Positions 58,435 through 64,000 of a stretch of 64,000 nt of DNA are shown here, in pieces. The notes under the pieces are model-generated. The model worked only from the letters and a program-made list of their open reading frames with translations. It ran no database searches and had not been told where the DNA came from. Each line of letters opens with the position of its first letter. Position 1 is the first letter of the stretch. The position numbers and the translations under genes are program-made. The stretch spans positions 3,410,001-3,474,000 of the forward strand of contig NZ_LR215979.1 in NCBI RefSeq assembly GCF_900683735.1, given 5' to 3'. This DNA is from Fusobacterium ulcerans ATCC 49185. GTDB lineage: Bacteria; Fusobacteriota; Fusobacteriia; Fusobacteriales; Fusobacteriaceae.

Positions 58435-59703
58435 ATGACAAAAAGTGCAAATTTTAAAAAATGGTTTACATTTGTAGTCTTGGTAATTGGGGGAGGAACA
58501 ATATTTAAACTTTCTTCATTAAAAGATGCTTTTTATGTACCTATGCAGGAATTTATGGGATTAACACATACACAAATAGGAGCAGCTCTTTCTGTATATG
58601 GACTAGTACAGACAATAGGTAACTTTGCTTCTATATATATATCAGACAGATTTTCAAAGAGAATAATGATATCTTTTTCTCTTGTATGTATTGGGCTGAT
58701 TGGAATATATATATCAACATTTCCGGGGTATGGAGGAATCTTACTAGCATGGGGATTACTTTCTTTCTTTGGGGAAGTGGTATACTGGCCAGTTCTTTTA
58801 AAAGCAATAAGACTGCTTGGAGATGAAACAGAACAGGGAAGATTATTTGGATTTTTAGAAGCTGGAAGAGGAGTTGTAGATACAATAGTTGCATTTTCAG
58901 CATTAGGAATATTTGCACTATTAGGAAAAGGGTCAGTAGCTTTAAGAGGATCAATACTTTTTTATTCAGGAGCAGTTATATTAACAGGAATAATATCATA
59001 TATCCTTGTTGAAGATGATAAAATAGTTGTAGCTGATGGAGAAAAGATAAATAAGAATAAACTGGCATGGCAGGGAGTAATTCAAGCAGTAAAAACTCCT
59101 GAAATATGGGTAGTATCATTGACAATAGCATCTATATACTCAGTTTACTGTGGTTTGACATACTTTATTCCATTCTTGAAAGATATTTATGGAATGCCAG
59201 TGACATTGATTGGTGCCTATGGAATAGTAAATCAATATGGTTTGAAAATGGTTGGTGGCCCTGTTGGAGGAATGCTTGTTGATAAGAAGTTTAAATCAGC
59301 AACTAAATTCTTAAGAGTAGCTTTGATAGCAGCAGCAATAGCAATGTTTGGATTTACACTTCTGCCTCATGAAACTATGAATGTATATGTTGGTATGGCT
59401 TGTACTTTAGGGTTTGGTGCTATTATTTTCTCTATGAGAGCAGTATTCTTTGCTCCGATTGATGAGATAAAAGTTCCTAGACATATAAGTGGAGCAGCAA
59501 TGTCAATAGCTTGTATTTTTGGATATTCTCCACAAATGTTTGCCTTTGCACTTTATGGAAATATGCTTGACAGACATCCAGGAATGGCAGGATATAGAAT
59601 GGTATTTATGACAATGATAGGATTTGCAATAGTGGGAGTAGTTATTACAACAATCTTATTAGGAATGATAAAGAAGAAAAAGAATCAAGAAATAGCAGAT
59701 TAA
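58435..59703 (+). CDS. Major facilitator superfamily transporter
   Basis: A 422-residue transporter with twelve predicted helices. The loop 2-3 motif is SDRFSKRIMISF, and a related VDKKFKSATKF appears at the start of the second half. It is expressed with the following isomerase-like gene (24-base gap) and both lie behind the repeat operator. The substrate is probably a sugar, sugar acid or polyol, judged from the downstream gene only. GGAGAGAG precedes the ATG. Confidence 0.9.
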   Translation: MTKSANFKKWFTFVVLVIGGGTIFKLSSLKDAFYVPMQEFMGLTHTQIGAALSVYGLVQTIGNFASIYISDRFSKRIMISFSLVCIGLIGIYISTFPGYGGILLAWGLLSFFGEVVYWPVLLKAIRLLGDETEQGRLFGFLEAGRGVVDTIVAFSALGIFALLGKGSVALRGSILFYSGAVILTGIISYILVEDDKIVVADGEKINKNKLAWQGVIQAVKTPEIWVVSLTIASIYSVYCGLTYFIPFLKDIYGMPVTLIGAYGIVNQYGLKMVGGPVGGMLVDKKFKSATKFLRVALIAAAIAMFGFTLLPHETMNVYVGMACTLGFGAIIFSMRAVFFAPIDEIKVPRHISGAAMSIACIFGYSPQMFAFALYGNMLDRHPGMAGYRMVFMTMIGFAIVGVVITTILLGMIKKKKNQEIAD

Positions 59704-59727
59704 TAAAAATATACTCAGGAGGAAAAA

Positions 59728-60768
59728 ATGTTGAAATTGGGATTGGAAACAGAAAGTCTTCATTTATGGCTGCAGCATAAGAGAATGGATATATTTGGAT
59801 TTATAGAGAAAGCTCATGAACTTGGATTGGATGGAGTTCAGATAAATGTTATAAAAGATTATAATCTTGATGAAAATTGGGGGGCTTTAGAAAGCAACTC
59901 AGATGAACATTTGAGAAAAATAAAAGAGTTATTGAATAAATATGGAATGTATGTAGAGCTGGATATGAGAAATCTTGACTATGAACGTTTGGTAGAGGTG
60001 TTGGAAGTTGCAAATAAATTAGGTGCAGATGTAATCAGATCATATATACCAATCAAACCTCTTGAAAGGAAAGAAAATACTTCTGGAGCAGAGGGAGCTT
60101 ATGATTTTGCTAAAGTACGTTATGATTTTGATATGAAGTCATATGATGAAGGAATAGAGAAAGTAAAAAGAATTATTCCATTATTAGAAAAATATAGAAT
60201 AAAGCTTGCATTGGAAAATCACGAATATGAAACGTCAGAAGAACTAGTAAATGTAATAAAAAAGATAGATTCTAAATGGGTAGGATTTTTATTTGACTTT
60301 GGAAACTCTATGATGGCTTGGGAAGAACCAGTAAAAGCTGCAGAAAATATGGCACCATATACTTATACTACTCATTTTAAAGATCATATAATAATAGAAG
60401 AACCAGAAGATAAATATGGATATGTAGTTTGTGGAGTTCCAGCTGGAAGAGGAAATATTGATTTAGAAAAATGTTTTAATATTTTGATGGAAAAATCATC
60501 TCTTACTAGAATAAATGTAGAAAGCTGTCATCCATATTGTGCTCAGTTTAAAAGAACACCAGGAACTGGGGGAGTAGAAAAAGTAGGAGAAGGAACTTTT
60601 AAAGTTGAAAAACATCCTTATGACTATAATATTATAAAGCCAGCTCAATATTATTATCCACATGAAGTATCTGAGGAAATGCTGGAAAAACTGATAGAAG
60701 ATCAATTAAATGGATTGATTGAAACTGTAGATTATTTAAAAAAATTAAGAGATAATTATTCGAAGTAA
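59728..60768 (+). CDS. Sugar phosphate isomerase/epimerase-like TIM-barrel protein
   Basis: A 346-residue AP-endonuclease-2/xylose-isomerase-like barrel. Metal ligands can be picked out: the Glu in LALENHEYE, the Asp in FLFDFGNSM, the His in TTHFKDH and the Glu in INVESCHPY. Family members isomerise or epimerise keto-sugars or cleave related acids. A long C-terminal extension of about 60 residues follows the core. It follows an MFS transporter gene by 24 bases behind AGGAGGAAA. The specific substrate is unknown. Confidence 0.82.
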   Translation: MLKLGLETESLHLWLQHKRMDIFGFIEKAHELGLDGVQINVIKDYNLDENWGALESNSDEHLRKIKELLNKYGMYVELDMRNLDYERLVEVLEVANKLGADVIRSYIPIKPLERKENTSGAEGAYDFAKVRYDFDMKSYDEGIEKVKRIIPLLEKYRIKLALENHEYETSEELVNVIKKIDSKWVGFLFDFGNSMMAWEEPVKAAENMAPYTYTTHFKDHIIIEEPEDKYGYVVCGVPAGRGNIDLEKCFNILMEKSSLTRINVESCHPYCAQFKRTPGTGGVEKVGEGTFKVEKHPYDYNIIKPAQYYYPHEVSEEMLEKLIEDQLNGLIETVDYLKKLRDNYSK

Positions 60769-60791
60769 TAAGAATAAATGTAGGAGATGTG

Positions 60792-61667
60792 ATGTATTCA
60801 ATGAATAAAAAAATAACAGATTATATCATTGTATATATAGGTTGCATAATTCAAGCATTTTCAATTGTTTGTATTTTAAAACCTAATAATCTAGTCACTG
60901 GAGGAATAACAGGGTTATCTCTTACTATTGGAAAAGTAATAAATATGAATTATACATATATTTATTATGGAATTTGTATTTTAATATTAATAGGTGCAAA
61001 AATAATATTAGGGATCAAAGAAGTAAAAAAAATAATATTATTATCTACAACATATCCATTGATACTTATATTGGTGAATAATATAAAATTTAATTTTTTA
61101 CAGGATACCTCTGACAAGATATTGATATGTATCTATTATGGTATATTTATGGGAATAGGAACAGGACTGGTTCTGAAAAAAGGATTTTCTCAAGGAAGTT
61201 CTGATACTGTAGCAAAAATCCTCCACAAAAAACTGCTTTCCTTTATGGGAATCAGTCAGGTCCTACTCTGTATAGATATAACTATTCTTATAATATCAGG
61301 ATTTGTTTTTGGAAAAAAAGCTGTCCTCTATGCGATTATTATGCAAATGATATACAGTAAAACCATAAGTGTAGTACTATTTGGATTCGGTTCTTCATTG
61401 GTAAAAGTAGTCGTAATAAGCGACCAGCTGGAAAAAATATCTGATTTTATGAAGAATACAATAAATAGAGGATATAGTATAGGTTATGTCTATGGAGGAT
61501 ATAATCATGTTAAAAGAGAAAAAATAATATCTGTATGTTCATTGAGAGAGGCTATGCTTATAAAAGATTTTATAACAAAGATAGATGAAAATGCTTTTAT
61601 AAATATTGTTCCAACAATATCAGCATGGGGAAAAGAAGATGGACTGCAAAGTCTTAAGGAAAGTTAA
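60792..61667 (+). CDS. YitT-family membrane protein (DUF2179)
   Basis: A 291-residue protein with about five helices (IIVYIGCIIQAFSIVCILKP, then NNLVTGGITGLSL). A C-terminal soluble DUF2179 domain ends it (YSIGYVYGGYNHVKREKI...EAMLIKDFITKIDENAFINI). The family's transport role is not established. ATG 60792 follows TAGGAG by five bases; GTG 60789 and ATG 60801 are alternatives. It follows the isomerase-like gene by 23 bases and ends before a terminator, so it belongs to the MFS operon. Confidence 0.88.
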   Translation: MYSMNKKITDYIIVYIGCIIQAFSIVCILKPNNLVTGGITGLSLTIGKVINMNYTYIYYGICILILIGAKIILGIKEVKKIILLSTTYPLILILVNNIKFNFLQDTSDKILICIYYGIFMGIGTGLVLKKGFSQGSSDTVAKILHKKLLSFMGISQVLLCIDITILIISGFVFGKKAVLYAIIMQMIYSKTISVVLFGFGSSLVKVVVISDQLEKISDFMKNTINRGYSIGYVYGGYNHVKREKIISVCSLREAMLIKDFITKIDENAFINIVPTISAWGKEDGLQSLKES

Positions 61668-61681
61668 GAAAGTAAATATAT

Positions 61682-61728
61682 ACCCATAAAATTCTAGGCG
61701 GAACCTTTAGTTTTATGGGTTTTATTTT
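61682..61728 (+). terminator. Intrinsic terminator after the YitT-family gene
   Basis: A perfect 10-bp stem (ACCCATAAAA paired with TTTTATGGGT) with a 19-base loop, followed by TTTATTTT. Confidence 0.8.
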
Positions 61729-61738
61729 AATAAAGTTT

Positions 61739-61802
61739 AAAAACAACAAAAAACAACAAAAAACATAAAAAGTTTTATAAAATCACAAAAATGTGGTAAT
61801 AT
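61739..61802 (+). promoter_or_regulatory. Second copy of the candidate DeoR-type operator, before the AGCS operon
   Basis: Two exact copies of AAACAACAAA and a third close one (AAACATAAAA) at 61741-61770 repeat with 10-bp period. The 24-bp tract 61739-61762 is identical to 58323-58346. A weak -35 (TTTATA, 61774-61779) and TAATAT (61797-61802), 17 bp apart, follow, placing the repeats just upstream of the promoter as in the first copy. Confidence 0.6.
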
Positions 61803-61844
61803 TTAATTAAGTAACTAGGGGTTTTGACTAGGAGGGATTATAAT

Positions 61845-63215
61845 ATGAATGGAATTGAAATAATGCTGGAAAGGATATCAGAAATTATATGGGGAAACTA
61901 TCTTATAGTCACTCTTATAGGAGTGGGAATCTTTTTTACTATTATAACAAAAGGGATACAGATAAAAGGATTTCCATTGGCTATGAAAGAACTCATAAAG
62001 TCTTTAAAAGGAAAGAATGAAATAAAGGGAGAGGGAACATTATCAGCAGTTCAGGCTCTGTGTACAGCATTGAGCAGCTGTGTTGGAAATGGAAATATAG
62101 TTGGGGTGGCTACTGCCATAGCCAGTGGAGGGCCAGGAGCAGTATTCTGGATGTGGGCAGCTGGAATAGTTGGAATGGCAACAAAGTATGCTGAGATAGT
62201 ATTAGGTATAATCTATAGAGAAAAATCTGATGATGGAACTTATGTGGGAGGGCCCATGTATTATTTGTCAAAAGGATTGGGATGGAAAAAAATAGCTGTT
62301 CTTTTTTCTATATTTATGTTTCTTCAAATAAGTGGAGGAGCACTTATACAATCTAATGCAGTAGCAATAGTAATAAAAGATATGTTTGGAATAAAACCTG
62401 TATTTTCTGGACTTATGATGGCAGGAATAATTACAATAGTTGTTATTGGTGGTGTAAGAAGACTTGGAAAAGTAGCAGAAAGAATAATTCCTGTTATGAC
62501 TATTATGTATTTTGTAGGGGGATTAGTAATAATAATTTCTAACTTTAATCATATAAGTTATGCTATAATAAGTATAATAACTTCTGCCTTTAATACACAA
62601 GCAGTAGGGGGAGGAGTTTTAGGCTATACAATAAAAGAAGCAATGAGGTTTGGAGTAGCAAGAGGATTGTATTCCAATGAAGCTGGAGAAGGAAGTGCAC
62701 CAGTGCTTCACTCTGCTGCTATTACAGATCATCCAGCAAGACAGGGACTTTATGGGATACTTGAGGTCTTTATTGATACTGTTGTCATCTGTTCACTGAC
62801 AGCCTTTATTGTTTTAACTTCAGGAGTAGTAGAAATGGAAATATCACCAGCAGTTTATGTCATTACAGCTTTTGGAACTATACATTATATGTTTAGATAT
62901 CTTATAGGGGCAAGTATGGTATTGTTTGCATTTTCTACTATATTATCTCAATGGTATTTTGGAAATGTGACATTGACTTATATTTTTAATTCCAAAGTAG
63001 CATCATATTTTAAATATGTATTTGTATGTCTTGCAGTAATAGGTTCTCTGAGCAGTTTAAAAATAGTGTGGCTTATACAAGATATAGTTCTGGGGTTGAT
63101 GATAATCCCAAATCTTATAGGACTTGTTCTTTTAAATAAAAAAGTTAAAGATGCAACTGAAGATTTTATGAGTATGATAAATAGAGGGGAGATAAAAAAA
63201 TATGTTGGCAAGTGA
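61845..63215 (+). CDS. Alanine/glycine:cation symporter (AGCS family)
   Basis: A 456-residue secondary transporter with about eleven helices, importing alanine or glycine with Na+ or H+. Family features include CTALSSCVGNGNIVGVATAI, GGPGAVFWMWAAGIVGM, KYAEIVLGI..YVGGPMYY and LYSNEAGEGSAPVLHSAA. The start ATG at 61845 follows GGAGGGA; an in-frame codon at 61824 precedes that site. The last 14 bases overlap the DeoR gene. Na+ coupling would fit a cell with a Na+-type ATP synthase, which is inference. Confidence 0.93.
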   Translation: MNGIEIMLERISEIIWGNYLIVTLIGVGIFFTIITKGIQIKGFPLAMKELIKSLKGKNEIKGEGTLSAVQALCTALSSCVGNGNIVGVATAIASGGPGAVFWMWAAGIVGMATKYAEIVLGIIYREKSDDGTYVGGPMYYLSKGLGWKKIAVLFSIFMFLQISGGALIQSNAVAIVIKDMFGIKPVFSGLMMAGIITIVVIGGVRRLGKVAERIIPVMTIMYFVGGLVIIISNFNHISYAIISIITSAFNTQAVGGGVLGYTIKEAMRFGVARGLYSNEAGEGSAPVLHSAAITDHPARQGLYGILEVFIDTVVICSLTAFIVLTSGVVEMEISPAVYVITAFGTIHYMFRYLIGASMVLFAFSTILSQWYFGNVTLTYIFNSKVASYFKYVFVCLAVIGSLSSLKIVWLIQDIVLGLMIIPNLIGLVLLNKKVKDATEDFMSMINRGEIKKYVGK

Positions 63216-63966
63216 TAGACAGGATAGAATATTAGAATTGTTAGAGCGAGATGGAAGTGTAAAAACTTCTAATCTTGTTAATATTATGGATGTTTCTCTT
63301 GAAACAATTCGTAGAGATTTGGATTTTTTAGAAAAACAGGGATATCTTCAAAAAGTATATGGAGGGGCTATTCTTAAAAATAAAGAGGGAAAAAATCTTA
63401 CTTATTCTTTAAGAGAATCAAAAAATACAGAAGAAAAAAGAGAAGTTGCTGTTTTAGCCTTAAAGTATATAAATGAAGGAGATACAATAGCTCTCAATGG
63501 AAGTACAACAAATATAGAAATAGCAAGACTGATAAAGGATAAATATTCTTCTTTGACAGTTGTTACCAATTCTCTCCTCATAGCAAATGAACTAGCAGAC
63601 ACAAAGGGAATAAATCTTATTTTGGCAGCTGGAATATATAATAAAACTGAGTTTGCATTTTTAGGAGAGATAACAGAACAATTTCTTCATAACTTTTCTG
63701 TTGATAAATCTTTCATATGTGTAGGAGGAATATCTCTAAAAAGAGGGGTAACAGATTTTCTTATTGAAGAGGTACTTGTAGAAAGAAAGATGGCAGAAAT
63801 AGCTGAAGAAGTATTTATTTTGGCAGATTCAACAAAGATAGAAAATAACTCACTCATAAAAATATGTGGTATAGAAAATTTAGATTTGATAATAACAGAT
63901 TCAAAGCTGGATGAAAATATTTTAAAAAAGTATCTTGAAAATGGAATTAAGATTATAAATAAATAG
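63202..63966 (+). CDS. DeoR/GlpR-family transcriptional regulator
   Basis: A 254-residue regulator. The N-terminal helix-turn-helix is typical (RILELLERDGSVKTSNLVNI, then DVSLETIRRDLDFLEKQGYL and KVYGGAIL). The C-terminal sensor domain of the DeoR type includes ALNGSTTNIEIARLI, TNSLLIANELAD, CVGGISLKRGVTDF and LADSTKIENNSLIKI, where sugar phosphates usually bind. It overlaps the AGCS gene by 14 bases. It is the likely reader of the 10-bp direct repeats at 58321-58350 and 61741-61770, controlling its own operon and the MFS operon. The last 34 bases of the window after it show nothing recognisable. Confidence 0.92.
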   Translation: MLASDRQDRILELLERDGSVKTSNLVNIMDVSLETIRRDLDFLEKQGYLQKVYGGAILKNKEGKNLTYSLRESKNTEEKREVAVLALKYINEGDTIALNGSTTNIEIARLIKDKYSSLTVVTNSLLIANELADTKGINLILAAGIYNKTEFAFLGEITEQFLHNFSVDKSFICVGGISLKRGVTDFLIEEVLVERKMAEIAEEVFILADSTKIENNSLIKICGIENLDLIITDSKLDENILKKYLENGIKIINK

Positions 63967-64000
63967 ATTAAAAAATATGGGTAGACAGAAAACTGTAAAA

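Overview
The window looks like chromosome from a member of the Fusobacteriaceae, most likely Fusobacterium. It is very AT-rich, with arginine written almost entirely as AGA. It combines Gram-positive-like ribosome binding sites and gene order with Gram-negative envelope genes: a periplasmic chaperone, an outer-membrane usher-like barrel and SurA/PpiC-type folding factors. The ATP synthase c subunit carries the two-glutamate Na+ site known from F. nucleatum. Species was not determined; the 16S rRNA at 27352-28859 would settle it.

Layout. 1-2917 holds the end of a D-lactate dehydrogenase gene, a Fur/PerR-type regulator, a divergent QueD-like gene behind a striking inverted repeat, and two small membrane proteins. 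3067-7959 is the end of the large ribosomal-protein region (adk, map, infA, rpmJ, rpsM, rpsK, rpsD, rpoA, rplQ). A cold-shock gene with a long leader follows, then a nicotinamidase/TPR-like pair on the minus strand. 10202-17858 is a translation and envelope cluster: rpsB, tsf, pyrH, frr, uppS, cdsA, dxr, tmk, rseP. 18007-21207 has a sigma-54-type activator with an unusual receiver domain and a parvulin foldase. 21406-26801 is a macromolecular-synthesis operon (short upstream ORF, dnaG, rpoD, a degenerate sigma-like protein, a Nif3-like protein, a TPM-like protein), ending at rnpB. 27186-32216 is an rRNA operon (16S-23S-5S-tRNA-Asn) with no tRNA in the 16S-23S spacer.

32354-40885 carries a nitroreductase, a three-gene operon of unknown membrane proteins, rplS, lepB, rimI, purB, a Gx-type membrane protein, glmM and a methyltransferase. 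40992-48039 is a complete F-type ATP synthase operon (atpZ-I-B-E-F-H-A-G-D-C). 48419-53862 is the most interesting part: a seven-gene operon with its own promoter and terminator. It encodes a PapD-like chaperone, an 854-residue usher-like outer-membrane protein with a C-terminal carboxypeptidase-regulatory-like domain, and five small secreted proteins. Four of the five end in a closely similar aromatic strand motif. It reads as a divergent chaperone-usher fimbrial system.

53972-64000 has an acetyltransferase and a 699-residue protein of Trp-rich TPR-like repeats. Next come a FUSC-type exporter with a YhcH/YiaL-family partner. Two transport operons follow (MFS transporter plus sugar isomerase-like enzyme; AGCS symporter plus DeoR-family regulator). 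Both are preceded by the same 24-bp tract of 10-bp-phased A/C repeats, so the DeoR protein may control both. A YitT-family gene lies between them.
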